The notes under the pieces are model-generated. The model had not been told where the DNA came from, did not search any database, and saw only the letters and a program-made list of their open reading frames with translations. Of a stretch of DNA of 64,000 nt, positions 10,957-22,860 are shown one piece after another (position 1 is the stretch's first letter; each line of letters opens with the position of its first letter). Made by a program: the position numbers and the translations under genes. Source of the DNA: Lepus europaeus (taxonomy: Eukaryota; Chordata; Mammalia; Lagomorpha; Leporidae); NCBI RefSeq assembly GCF_033115175.1, contig NC_084850.1, positions 1,487,024-1,551,023 of the forward strand, given 5' to 3'.

Positions 10957-12769
10957 GGACCGAGCATCTGTCCTCCAGAAGACACATATCCCGTCTGCAC
11001 GCCTCTCACTGCAGCTGGGTGAGTGCAGGTCGAGTCAGTAAGGGCCCCTTCTTGGCGGTAGAAGCAGTGCAGGCACGCTCCGTCGCAGATGTCCTCAGGG
11101 CGCTGTTGCACGTGTGCACGCTGTGCAGGGGATCCAGGTCTTTTCTGTGTTCTCCGTGCTCCCAGGAGGGAAGTTTCGCCTTGACAGGACATGCTGTCTC
11201 ATCTCCGTCACCATCTGCGCTTCAGGATGGAGCAGATTCGAGGCACAGGGCATCCAATCTCCAGGCCCTGCTGCCACGCGAAGCTCCCTGATTCTGACAC
11301 TGTGACCCTGCCAGCCCTACCTTCCCCTTCCTTAAGACTCCCTGAGAGCGTCCGCCAGTCAGAGCCTTCCTTGCGGGCAGGAGGCCAGCAGGCAGGTGAG
11401 CTGGACGTGCCCTACCCTCGATTCCCGTCCTCTAAGGGCTACTTCCGATTTATACCCTTCAGAGACGAGCGGCCTGGGATTGCCCTGGAGACTGGCAGTC
11501 CGTAGTGGACGTCCCCCCCCGCCCTCGGCACCCAGCGCTCTGTCTGTGGCCCACAGAAAGACCTGTGCCTGCAGAATCATTGCTGGTATACTCTCCAGAG
11601 AGGTTGAGGCTCCCAGCTTCGAGCAGACCCTCCTCTCCCATCCCGTTACCCCTTCAACAGCTCACAGCTCCCTGCCATCACTGGGGGGAGGGTCTTGGGG
11701 ATCATGAGCCCTTTCCGTGGCCTCCTGCAGAGCCTTCACGGAGCTGGGCCTGACTCTTTCCTCAAGCCCAGGCCTGCGCTCCTAAGGTCTTCTCCTCCAT
11801 GCCCATGGGTTTGCTGGCTGCGGTGCCTCCCCGGCTTTCTCCCGACGTGGCTGCGCCTGCCCCTCACAACACCGGACCCTCTTTGTTGCCCTCTCTTTGC
11901 AGCCTCACCCCGTGCTGGCCTCGGGATCATTTCATCGATTTTCCCCCTTGATGGCTGTACACATGGGTAGTGCGGTCGTGCCTCTGTGTGTCCGTGTGCC
12001 TTGCGTGTGTCCATGAGTGAGTGCCACATACAGCCATGGGGTGCTGGCAGACTGGAGTGTGCCTTGTGGTGTTTTTCAATATCGTAGATCATTTTCCAAT
12101 GTTGCTTCCGCTCTCTGTCTTCTCGGCCTCCAGTTGGCTATGGCTGCTCTGCGTCCGGTTGCAAGTTCTAATAATGAGTATGTCTTGCCAGGAATATGAA
12201 ACATTCCTGCAAGAAAGTGTCGAGTGTCGTCTCGCCGTTCCTGGTTTCTGTGGTACGCCTTTGCCAAGCCTGCTTTGCTTTTGCTCACCTCTGTGTGATT
12301 CTGCAGGCCCTGCCCCCTGAGTCTTCATACAGTAAGATGGGCATGCACATGCACACACGTGCCTGACCTCTGCCTGATATTTCACGAGAGTTGACAAGTT
12401 GCGCCTACCCTCATGTCCCGTGTCGATCGTGCGCCTCTCTGTGGTGTAGCCACATCGTGAGGTTTCTGTTCACCATTCCGGATGCTTTTTTGGCATTTCT
12501 GTGTCTGTCTTGTGCTAAGGGAAGTACGTGTAGCACTGTCCTCCTGGTGAGTGTCCGTTTTCCTTAAGCTGCATAATTCACCCGAGTCTTCTCTGTGCCC
12601 ACCCACGAGGCTCTGCCTCAGTCCTCCCATCGGACACGCAACGCACTGTCGTGGGCTTAGAGCCCGGAGTCATGGTCCTTGGCCCGTGGACAGCACCCGG
12701 CATCTGCCCAATAGGGCACGGGTGGTTTGCAGGGTGCACAGCACTCGACTCACCTCGTGAGCACGACAA

Positions 12770-12796
12770 CCCTCTGTCCTCATGCAGGACAGAGGG
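12770..12796. repeat. Short inverted repeat (11-bp arms, 5-bp loop)
   Basis: CCCTCTGTCCT at 12770-12780 is followed after CATGC by its exact reverse complement at 12786-12796. Confidence 0.9.
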
Positions 12797-13022
12797 CTCC
12801 TCAGAGGATCCCCAACCAAAAGACACGCCTCGTTCACTGGCCAGGGTGTGAATGATTGTGGAGCTCTCATCCTCAGCAACGAGGAGGTGACCCTTACTTT
12901 CGTAGGCCTAATGTACTCTGTGCGTGCTTTTGGGAGCTATGGGGGCTGGAGGTCTCGGCCCCCCTGAGGCAGGTAGCAGGGACTGCGGGGTGACAGCACC
13001 TTTGAAGGAAAGGCGGCCTGAG

Positions 13023-13081
13023 CTTTCAAAGCACAGCCCCCCTTTGAGTGGGAACTGTGCAAGGGGGCTGTGCTTTGAAAG
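13023..13081. repeat. Perfect 19-bp inverted repeat with 21-bp spacer
   Basis: CTTTCAAAGCACAGCCCCC at 13023-13041 is exactly reverse-complemented at 13063-13081. The pairing does not extend outward or inward. It does not belong to any repeat I recognise. Confidence 0.95.
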
Positions 13082-14383
13082 GGAGAGTCTGTACCCTGGT
13101 CTTCAAGTAGAGGCCCGGATTAGAGACCAGGACGTTTGCACAGCCCTTGCCTCAGGCGCTCCTGCGATTCCTTCTCTGAGTAGTAGACGATGGGGGTGGG
13201 GGGCGCAGGTGCCTGCCGAAGGGGTTGCTGGTGCTGCTTTGTTGTTCAAGCAAATTTGAGAGGCAGTGCCCTGGTCGCTTGAATGTGAAGGTGCCTGTCT
13301 GTTTATGTCGTAGCTCACGGTTTGCAAGGTGTCAAAACGAATTCTCTTTTCCTGCTACGAAAAAACTGAGGGCAGTTCAGGATTCTGATGCTTGTGATCT
13401 TTACCATTGACAGATCACTTGTATGCACAAAAAAGAAAAACAGAAAAAGCATTCTCCGGGAAAGTGTGACCTCTATTAATGTATCTAATTAGATTAGTGA
13501 CCAAACTCCAAGGACAATGCATAGATGTAAATCCTCACCCAGTCTACAAAAGCACCGCGAACACAGTGGCACCTTTGAAACTTAAGAAAGAAGACAAAAC
13601 AGAAAGACTCATATGTACGCTTCTGCGTCTTTCTGCCGCCAATGGAAAGGTGCAGGCATCCATTTTCTTCATCACAGGGGTTCTACAAAGTGCTCCGTTA
13701 TCACCGAGAGGCACGTGGCCAGCTCGCCCTCACAGGGAAATGCGTGTGCTGAGGGAGGTTTAAAGTCACACCCCTGACCGCTGAGAAGCAGCTCTGGTCA
13801 ACAGCTCGTCACAGAGGGAGGAGTGTTGGGGTGAGGGTGAGAGGATGCCTGCCCCCGAGCAGTGCTGTGGGGCGCCACCTCCACAAGGACCCCAACTGGG
13901 AGAAAGCTTCCTGAGGCCTGGGAGATGGTTTTGGCTTTTCAGAAACTTTTCCCCCAGATTGCTTGAAGTGCCCACCTGGGCTAGGAGCTTCCGCAATGAC
14001 TTTTCCTACATCATGGCTGTTGATAGGAGAGAGAAAAGCCCATTTGATTATATGCTGTCAGGTCCTTTGATCCTCGAGCAAAATGCTAATGGGCTAGAAC
14101 ACAAGTTGTGCCCCCAAACCATCAACACTTGTTTTGGGGAATTTTATTCTTAGGGCCCTGAAGTTGACTGAGATGTTACACAGTCCCCACTCAAGACTCA
14201 TAGTATTTCCCTTTTGTTTTAACTCTGCAGGTGGTGTTTGGATGCGGCATGCAATACCGGATGCGTTTCCAGTCGCCGGTCCCCAGGGAATGTGGAGTTA
14301 CTTCAACATCTTGGTTTGGTGGTGTTGCCGTTCTGTTTCTTTCACAGGGTTCCTGGTTGGCACAAAAACATACATGTTTTCTA

Positions 14384-14391
14384 CCTCTGAG

Positions 14392-14422
<31 letters not shown>

Positions 14423-14900
14423 CTCTCTCCCCCCGCCTCTCTCTCTGTCTCTTTCATTCTCTCTCTCTGTCTCTCTGAGTGTGTCTCTCTCTCCCCCCAT
14501 TCTCTCTCTGCCCCACCTACTTCTCTATCTACTGTGTGTCTAGCCACCTACCTCTATTGCATACCTGTCAGCTCACTATCATGCATGCAACTATGATCAG
14601 ATATCTCTGCTTCTGTGTGCATCCTTCTTTATCTAATCTGTATCCATCTGTTTTTCTCAGTCCCTGCATGCAGTTATCCTTTCCTTTCAGTCTATATACA
14701 TTTTATATCATTCTGTACATTCACGTGGTCTTCTAGATAGGACCTGTATTTATCTGTGTGTATAAGTGCATCTGTCTTGGCTATATCAGTCCTCGGTCAG
14801 TGGCCATCAATCTAGCTCTGCATTTCTGTCTATGTAAATATTTCCACTTCCCTCTACATCTGTCTCTCCACGCAACCGTCTGCCTACTTACCAAGCAACC
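14384..14900. repeat. Pyrimidine-rich TCTC/TCTG/TCTA low-complexity tract
   Basis: It is dominated by CTCT and CTGT units up to about 14520, then decays into degenerate CTAT/CTAC sequence. Open frames through it are artefacts of base composition. Confidence 0.85.
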
Positions 14901-16970
14901 TATCTAGTGACCTACCCTTCTCTCTGGTGGGAGGGAAGACAGTTCTATTCCCACTGGTACAAAATATGATCAGAAAACCATACACAAACCTATATGGAAG
15001 CACTGGATCGAAGGCATTGGGGCAGGGGGCACAGCGTGTGGTATAGGATTTGATAGTGGGACTTGACATATTCCCTTCAGATCATTCTCTTAAGGAGGCA
15101 TTGATGTTTTAGTCAGAGATATAATTTGATCATTGATGTTGGAAAGTGCGACGTTAACAAAGTGTGTGTTTCACGCTTGAAAAGGTGGACCCAAACGTGG
15201 ATACAGAATAATATTCAAATCGCTGTGCGGTATAAACATATTGTAGGAACATGCTATCCTATACTATGGGTAGATGTGTCTAAAACAAGAGGAACTTTCT
15301 GGAGCCTGCGGGGGCTTGCATGTTTGCAAGAAGCATTCCCTGGTGATGGAATGGCGGATGCTTCCTGTAGTTCTTTTTTGGTAATTTTAAACATCATTTC
15401 AGAGAGTTTGACGTGTATTTTTTTTAAAGTAAAAGCCGTTTTTTAATTTATTTTGAAATTTCTACACCCGTATATTTCAAGAAAACTTATCAGTTTTGTC
15501 TCCAAGAGATTTGAAGTATAAAAGAAAATGATGTAATTGTGCCATTTTAAACTTACAACAGACGTTTATGCTAAAAGTTAGAACTTGATGATTAGAGAGA
15601 TGTTTGTTCCAGAGTTCAGAATTCCAGTCTAACTTTTTTGTAGTTGTTGTTCTTCAAATGTTAACATCTTCTTACCTATAGTTCCAGCTTTGAGACATAC
15701 GATGATAATATAGGCATAGCTACTTTCTGGGAATATTTTTCTTTTTTTTATAAAACTTGTATTAGGAAATATAAATTTCCAAAGTACAGCTTGTAGATTA
15801 CAATGGATTCTTCCCCCTCATAACTTCCCTCCCACCCGCAACCCTCCCAACTGCCACTCCCTCCCTCTCCCATTCCATTCACATCCAGATTCATTTTCAA
15901 TTATCTTTATATACAGAAGATCAGTTTAGTATATATTAAGTAAAGATTTCAACAGGTTGCACCCACACAGAACATAAAGTGTAAAATACTGTTTGAGTAC
16001 TGGTTATAGCATTAATTCACATTGAACAACATATTAAGGACAGAGATCCTACATGGGGAGTAAGTGCACAGTCACTCCTCTTGCTGACTTAACAAATTGG
16101 CACTCCTGTTTATGGTGTCAGTCATCTCCCGAGGCTCTTGTCATGAGTTGCCAAGGCTATGGAAGCCTTTTGAGTTCGCCAGCTTCGATCATATTTAGAC
16201 AAGGTCTTAGTCAAAGTGGAGGTTCACTCTTCCCTTCAGAGAAAGGTACCTCCTTCTTTGATGGCCCGTTCTTTCTACTGGGATCTCACTCACAGAGATC
16301 TTTCATTTAGGTTTTTTATTTTTATTTTTATTTTTTTTTTTTTTTGCCAGAGTGTCTTGGCTTCCCATGCCTAATATACTCTCATGGGCGCTTCAGGCAG
16401 ATCCAAATGCCTTAAGGGCTGATTCTGAGGCCAGAGTGCTGTTTAGGATATCTGCCATTCTGTGAGTCTGCTGTGTATCCCGCAATGTTGGATCGTTCTC
16501 TCCCTTTTTTATTCTATCAGTTAGTATTAGCAGACACTAGTCTTTTTATGTGATCCCTTTGGCTCTTAGACCTATTAGTATGTTCAACAGTGAACTGAAA
16601 TTGATCACTTGGACTAGTGAGATGGCATTGGTACATGCTATCTTGATGGGATTGAATTAGAATCCCCTGGCACATTTCTAACTCTACCGTTTGGGGCAAG
16701 TCAGCTTGAGCATGTCCCAAATTGTACGTCTCCTCCCTCTCTTATTCCCACTCTTATATTTAACAGAGATCACTTTTCAGTTAAATTTAAACATCTAAGA
16801 ATAATTGTGTGTTAATTACATAGTTCAACCAATAGTATTAAGTAGAACAAAAAAATACTAAAAGGGATAAAGTATTAAGTTGTACATCAACCGTCAGGAC
16901 AAGGGCCGATCAAGTCACTCTTTCTAATAGTGTTCATTTCGTTTCAACAGGATTCCTTTTTGGTGCTTGG

Positions 16971-19900
16971 TTAGTTGTCACTGATCAGGGAGAACATATG
17001 ATGTTTGTCCCTTTGGGACTGGCTTATTTCATTCAGCATGATGTGCTCAAGATTCTTCCGTTTTGTTGCAAATGGCCGGATTTCATTTTTTTTACTGCTG
17101 TATAGTATTCTATGGAGTACATGTCCCATAATTTCTTTATCCAGTCTACTGTTGATGGGCATTTGGGTTGATTCCAGTTCTTAGCTATTGTGGATTGAGC
17201 TGCAATAAACATTAAGGTGCAGACTGCTTTTTTGTTTGCCAATTTAATTTCCTTTGGGTAAATTCCAAGGAGTGGGATGGCTGGGTTGTATGTATGGTAG
17301 GGTTATATTCAGGTTTCTGAGGAATCTCCAGATTGACTTCCATAGTGGCTTTACCAGTTTGCATTCCCACCAACAGTGGGTTAGTGTCCCTTTTCCCCCA
17401 CATCCTCTCCAGCATCCATTGTTGGTCGATTTCTGTATGTGAGCCATTCTGACCAGGGTGAGGTGAAACCTCATTGTGGTTTTGATTTGCATTTCCCGGA
17501 TTGCTAGTGATCCTGAACATTTTTTCATGTGTCTGTTGGCCATTTGGATTTTCTCTGTTGAAAAATATGTATTGAGGTCCTTGGCCCATCTCTTGAGTGG
17601 GTTGTTTGACTTGTTGTTTTGGAGTTTCTTGATATCTTTGTCGATTCTGATTATTAAATCTTTATCTGTTGCATAATTTGCTAATATTTTTCCCATTCTG
17701 TTTTTGGCCTCTTCACTTTCCTGACTGTTTCTTTTGCAGCACAGAAACTTCTCAATTGGGTGCAATCCCAAATGTTAATTTTGGCTTTGACTGCCTGTGC
17801 TTCCTGGGTCTTTTCCAAGAAGTCTTTGCCTGTGCTTATGTCTTGCAGGGTTTCTCCAATGTTCTCTAATAAGTTGATGGTGTCGGGTCGTAGATTTAGG
17901 TCTTTAATCCATGTTGAGTGGATTTTTGTGTAAGGTAGGAGTCTTGTTTCATGCTTCTGCACGTGGAAATCCAGTTTTCCCAGCACCATTTATTGAATAG
18001 ACTGTCCTTACTCCAGGGATTGGTTTGGGATCCTTGATCAAATATAAGATGGCTGTAGATGTTTGGATAGATTTCTGGTGTTTCTATTCTGTTCCACTGG
18101 TCTACCTATCTGATTCTGTACCAGTACCATGCTCTTTTGAATACAACTGCCCTGTAGTATGTCCTGAAAACTGGTATTGTGATGCCTCCGGCTTTGTTTC
18201 TGTTGTACAAGATTGCTTTAGCTATTTGAGGTCTCCTGGTCTCCATATGAATTTCAGCATCATTTTTTTCCAGATCTGAGAAGAATGCCTTTGGTATTTT
18301 GATTGGTATTGCATCGAATCTATAAATTGCTTTTGGGAGAATGGACCTTTTGATGATATTGATTCTTCCAATCCATGAGCATGAAATATTTTTCCATTTT
18401 TTGGTATCCTCTTCTATTTCTTTCTTTAAGATTTTGTAGTTCTCATCGTAGAGATCTTTGACGTCCTTGGTTAAGTTTATTCCAAGGTATTTGATTGTTT
18501 TTGTGGCTATTGTGAATGGGATTGATTTAGAAGTTCTTCCTCAGCCATGGCATTGCCTGTGTATACAAAGGCTGTTGATTTTTGTGCATTGATTTTATAT
18601 CCTGCTACTTTGCCAAACTCTTGGATGAGTTCCAATAGTCTCTTAGTAGAGTTCTTTGGATCCCCTAAATAAAGAATCATATCATCTGCAAAGAGGGATA
18701 GTTTGACTTCTTCCATCCCAATGTGTATCCTTTTAATTTCTTTTTCTTGCCTAATGGCTCTGGCTAAAACTTCCAGTACTACATTGAATAGCAGTGGTGA
18801 GAGTGGGCATCTGTGTCTGGTACCAGATCTCAGCGGAAATGCTTCCAACTTTTCCCCATTCAATAGGATGCTGGTCGTGCGTTTTTCATAGATTGCTTTG
18901 ATTGTATTGAGGAATGTTCCTTCTATGCCCAGTTTGCTTAGAGTTTTCATCATGAAAGGGTGTTGTATTTTATTAAATGCTTTCTCTGCATCTATTGAGA
19001 GAATCATATGGTTTTTCTTCTGCAGTCTGTTAAGGTGGTGTATCACATTGATTGTGTTGAAAACATTGAACCATCCCTGCATACCAGGGATAAAGCACAC
19101 TTGCTCTGGGTGGATGATCTTTCTGATGTGCTGTTGCATTCTATTGGCCAGAATTTTAGTGAGGATTTTTCCATCTATGTTCATCAGTGATGTTGGTCTG
19201 TAATTCTCTTTCAATGCTGCATCTTTTGCCGGCTTAGGGATTAAGGTGATGCTGGCTTCTTAGAAAGAGTTTGGCAGAATTCCCTCTTTTTCGATTGTTC
19301 TGAATAGTTTGAGAAGAATTGGAGTTAGTTCTTCTTTAAATGTCTGGTAGAATTCAGCAGTGAATCCATCTGGTGCAGGGCTTTTGTTTGTTGGGAGGGC
19401 CTTTATTACTGTTTCAATTTCTGTCTCAGTTATGGGTCTGTCTAGGTTTTCTATGTCTTCATTGTTCAATTTAGGTAGGTTGCATGTGTCCTGGAATCTA
19501 CTCATTTCTGATAGATTTCCCGGTTTGCTGGCATACAACTCTTTGTAGCAATTTCTGATGACTCTTTTTATTTCTGTGGTGTCTGTTGTTACATTTCCTT
19601 GTTCATACCTGACTTTATTGATTTGGGTCTTTTCTCTACTTTTTTTAGTTAGTTGGGCCAATGATGTGGCAATTTTGTGTATTTTTTCAAAAAACCAGCT
19701 CCTCCTTTGGCTGATTTTTTGTAATTTTTTTTATTCAAACCTGTTGATTTCTTCTGATTTTAATTATTTCTCTTCTCCTACTAGTTTTGGGTCTGGTTTG
19801 CTGCAGTTTTTCTAGATCCTTGAGATGCATTGGAAGCTCATTTATTTGGTTCCTTTCTAATTTCTTGATGTTGGCACCTATTGCTATAAACTTTCCTGTT

Positions 19901-20732
19901 AACACTGCTTTTGCTGTGTCCCATAAGTTTTGATGTGTTGTGCTGTTATCCTCATTTACTTACAGAAAGATTTGGTTTCTTCAATGACCCAGTGTTCATC
20001 CAGGAGCATGTTGTTCAGTCTCCATGTGTTTGCATATGCTCTAGGGATTCATGAGTCGCTATTGCTAACTTCCAACTTCATTCCACTGTGGTCTGAGAAG
20101 CTGCATCGTATGATTCTAATTCTTTTGAATTTGCTGAGACTTGCTTTATGGCCTAGTATGTGGTCTGTCCTAGAGTAGGTTTCATGTACTGCTGTGAAAA
20201 GTGTAAATTCTTTAAGTGTAGGATGAAAAGTTCTGTAGATATCTGTTATATCCATTTGGCTATAGTGTCATTTAAATCTACTGTTTTCTTGTTGATCTTC
20301 TGTCTGGTTGATCTATTTCTGAGAGTGGAGTATTGAAGTCCCCCAGTACTATTGTATTGGAGCCTAAGTTCCCTTTAAGTCCCGGTGCCCTGTAATTGAT
20401 AATCATTATATCTTCCTGTTGAATTGATCCCTTAATCATTATGTAGTGCCCCTCTGTGTCTCTCTTAACAGTTTTTGTATTAAAGTTTATGTTGTCTGAT
20501 ATTAAGAAGGCTACGCCAGCTTTTTTTGGTTTCTGTTGGCATGGGATATCTTTTTCCAGCCTTTCACTTTTAGTCTGCATGCATCTTTGTTGGAAAGATG
20601 TGTTTCTTGTAAGCAGCAAATAGATGGGTTTTGTTCCTTAATCCATTCAGCCAGTCTGTGTCTTGTAACTGGAGAGTTGAGGCCGTTAACGTTCAACGTG
20701 ACTATTGATAAGTAGTAACTTTGCCCTGCCAT
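16971..20732 (-). pseudogene. L1 ORF2 (endonuclease-reverse transcriptase), broken
   Basis: The frame starts with MAGQSYYLSIVTLNVNGLNS, the usual L1 endonuclease opening, at 20732. The reverse transcriptase core lies in the open stretch 18507-19214, with SIDAEKAF and the catalytic FADD motif near 18680-18700. The C-terminal region ends near 16971. Overall span (about 1250 codons) matches L1 ORF2. The reading frame is split into at least seven separate open stretches by stops and frameshifts, so the protein is not made. Confidence 0.92.
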
Positions 20733-20789
20733 TTTCCCAAAGATATTTTCTAATATGTGCTTTGAGCTTCATGTGATCTTTTACTGTGA

Positions 20790-21842
20790 GGTTTTCTTCC
20801 TTTACCTTCTTTCATACTGATGACCGTGTTTCTGTGTTTCTGTATGTAACACATCTTTAAGCATCTTTTGCAGGGTTGGACGAGTGGCGACAAATTCTTT
20901 CAATTTCTGTTTGCTATGAAAGGTCTTTATTTCACCTTCAGTCTCAAATGAGAGCTTTGCAGGATATAGTATTCTGGGCTGGCAGTTTTTCTCTCTTAGT
21001 ACCTGGGCTATGTCTTGCCATTCCCTCCAAGGCCTGTAGGGTTTCTGACGAGAAGTCTGCTGTGAGTCTAATTGGAGATCCTCTGAGAGTAATCTGACGT
21101 TTCTCTCTTACACATTTTAGAATCTTTTCTTTATGTTTCACTGTGGTGAGTTTGATTACCACGTGTCGTGGTGAGGATCTCTTTTGGTCGTGTTTACTAG
21201 GGATTCTATGAGCTTCCTGTACTAGAATGTCTGTCCTTCTCCAAACCTGGGAAGTTCTCTGCTAGTATCTCACCAAAAAAAAGGCCTTCTAATCCTTTCT
21301 CTCTCTCCATGCCTTCAGGAACTCCTAGAACTCGAATGTTTGGTCTTTTAATAGTGTCCTGTAGATTCCCAACAATGTTTTTTGGATTTCTGATTTCCTC
21401 TTCTTTTTTTTGGTTTGACTGTATACTTTCCTCTGCTCTGTCTTCTAAGTTCAATATTCTCTCTTCTGCTTCACTGGCTCTGTTTTTAAGGCTCTCTAAT
21501 GTGTTTGTCATTTGATCTATTGAATTCTTCATTTCATTTTGATTTCTCTTCACTATCACACTATCACACTACTAGTTTCTGCATTTCATTTTGATTCTTC
21601 CTTAAGATTTCATTTTCACGAGAGAGATTTTCTATCCTGTCCAGTAAGGATTTCTGTACTTCAAAAAGTTGTTTTTTGAAAACTTCTAAATGTTCTTATC
21701 AAAAATTTTTTGAAATCCGTATCTTGCATTTCTTCTATCTCATCATCTTCATAATCTTGGATTGGGGTGCCTTGTTCATTTGGGGGGATGTCATAATGTC
21801 CTTGTTCTTGTTTCCTCGGTTTCTGCGTTTGTTGCTTGGCAT
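20790..21842 (-). pseudogene. L1 ORF1 (RNA-binding coiled-coil protein), broken
   Basis: A start at 21842 reads MPSNKRRNRGNKNKD. The coiled-coil region (repeated ASEAEERILNLEDRAEE-type heptads) and the start of the RNA-recognition domain (NIRVLGVPEG) are open in 21206-21559. Upstream and downstream parts lie in other frames. ORF1 proteins trimerise and coat L1 RNA; this copy cannot make one. Confidence 0.85.
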
Positions 21843-22860
21843 TGTGGAGATATTCTTTGGTTTCTTCTTCCCTCGCTGTGGTGTTTTGTCTCGTTATACT
21901 ATGACTGTATTAAGTGGACTGTCTGCTTTTGATGGATCCTTAGAGGCTTCTGAAGGGTGCTTCTGTTTGGTTCTTCAGGGTTAAGGGTGTGCCAAAGCTG
22001 ACACACCCAGGTTAGGCGTGGTAAATCAATCTCTCTCGCTCTCTTTCTCTCTCTCTCTCTCTCTCTGATTCAGAAGGGAAGTAATTCCGCACAGCTGAGC
22101 GGAATTGAAGGCAGTTAATTTCTGATCTCTGCCTTCTGTGGGTATAATATTCATCTGCTCTGTCCCAAGTACCACACCAAGGATTTATGCAGTCCTCACT
22201 GTAAGCTCAAATGTCTCTGCTGTCTCCCACCGGGTTGCCAAGGTTACTGAGTTTGTGTACTCTCCCGAGAGCACTCACGTCTCCGTGAGTTCTCTCCCAC
22301 ACCTTCAGTTCTTCATAGTCTCAGTTCATTAGCTCCACACATTCACCAGGTCCCAACCTCCTATTGTTTCACCCACCCAGAGTCAGGTTTTTCTGCTTGG
22401 TTAGTGCCAGGCGCAGCCCCTACATATGTCCAAAATGGCGCCTGCTCTTTGTCTTGCTCGCCCTTGAACGGTGAGTGGAGGGAGAGACTCGTGTCCATAC
22501 CTGTCCATTTTTTTCCCCTCTCTCCTCTAGTTAGCCTGGTGAACTTTCCCCCACGGGACCTCAAGCCTCATTCCCTCTAGGCTCCTCCTTCCACAATCCC
22601 ACTGGTGTCTCGGGATACTGGGGTTTCGGCTCACCTCCCTTTCCACCGCTGGTGCATAGATTCCGCGGCTGGGGTCCCGAGCCATGGGCGGCCGTGCCCT
22701 CCACGTAGGTCCACTGTGAACCAGCAGTTCCGGAAGAGTTTCCTCTGCTGTTTCTTCCCTAACTCTTCCTTGGAACTGCAGTATCTCCACTTTTATTAAA
22801 CTGTCTTTTCCCGGACAGTCAATGTGCTCCCTTCCTATTCCGCCATCTTGGGAATATTTT

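Larger units (their letters stand above)
9924..15727. other. 5.8 kb repeat-poor interval, no gene recognised
   Basis: I recognise no SINE, LINE or LTR here, in contrast to all flanking sequence. Open frames are short and on both strands, with no family I know. Contents that can be named are listed separately: a 34-bp tandem repeat at 10855, hairpins at 12770 and 13023, and a pyrimidine-rich tract from 14384. A CAG preceded by a pyrimidine run near 14220-14230 could be a splice acceptor, but no matching exon is evident. Confidence 0.5.
15740..22850 (-). mobile_element. Full-length lagomorph L1 (LINE-1), inactive
   Basis: The whole element is present on the minus strand: a 5' end at about 22850 starting with CAAGATGGCGG (a YY1-type site as in other L1 5' ends), a 5' UTR with an internal CT tract (22028-22068), ORF1, ORF2, and a 3' UTR with an internal A-rich run (about 16315-16345) and the G-rich block. 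It ends with an A-rich tail near 15740. An exact 12-bp duplication, TGGGAATATTTT, flanks it at 15728-15739 and 22849-22860. The total length of about 7.1 kb fits a full-length rabbit L1. Both frames are interrupted, so it cannot move on its own. Confidence 0.93.

Noticed and set aside
13479-14153. Plus-strand frames of 94-102 codons with possible splice-like signals nearby
   Set aside because: Isolated CAG and GT motifs are frequent. No coherent exon chain or conserved domain was found.
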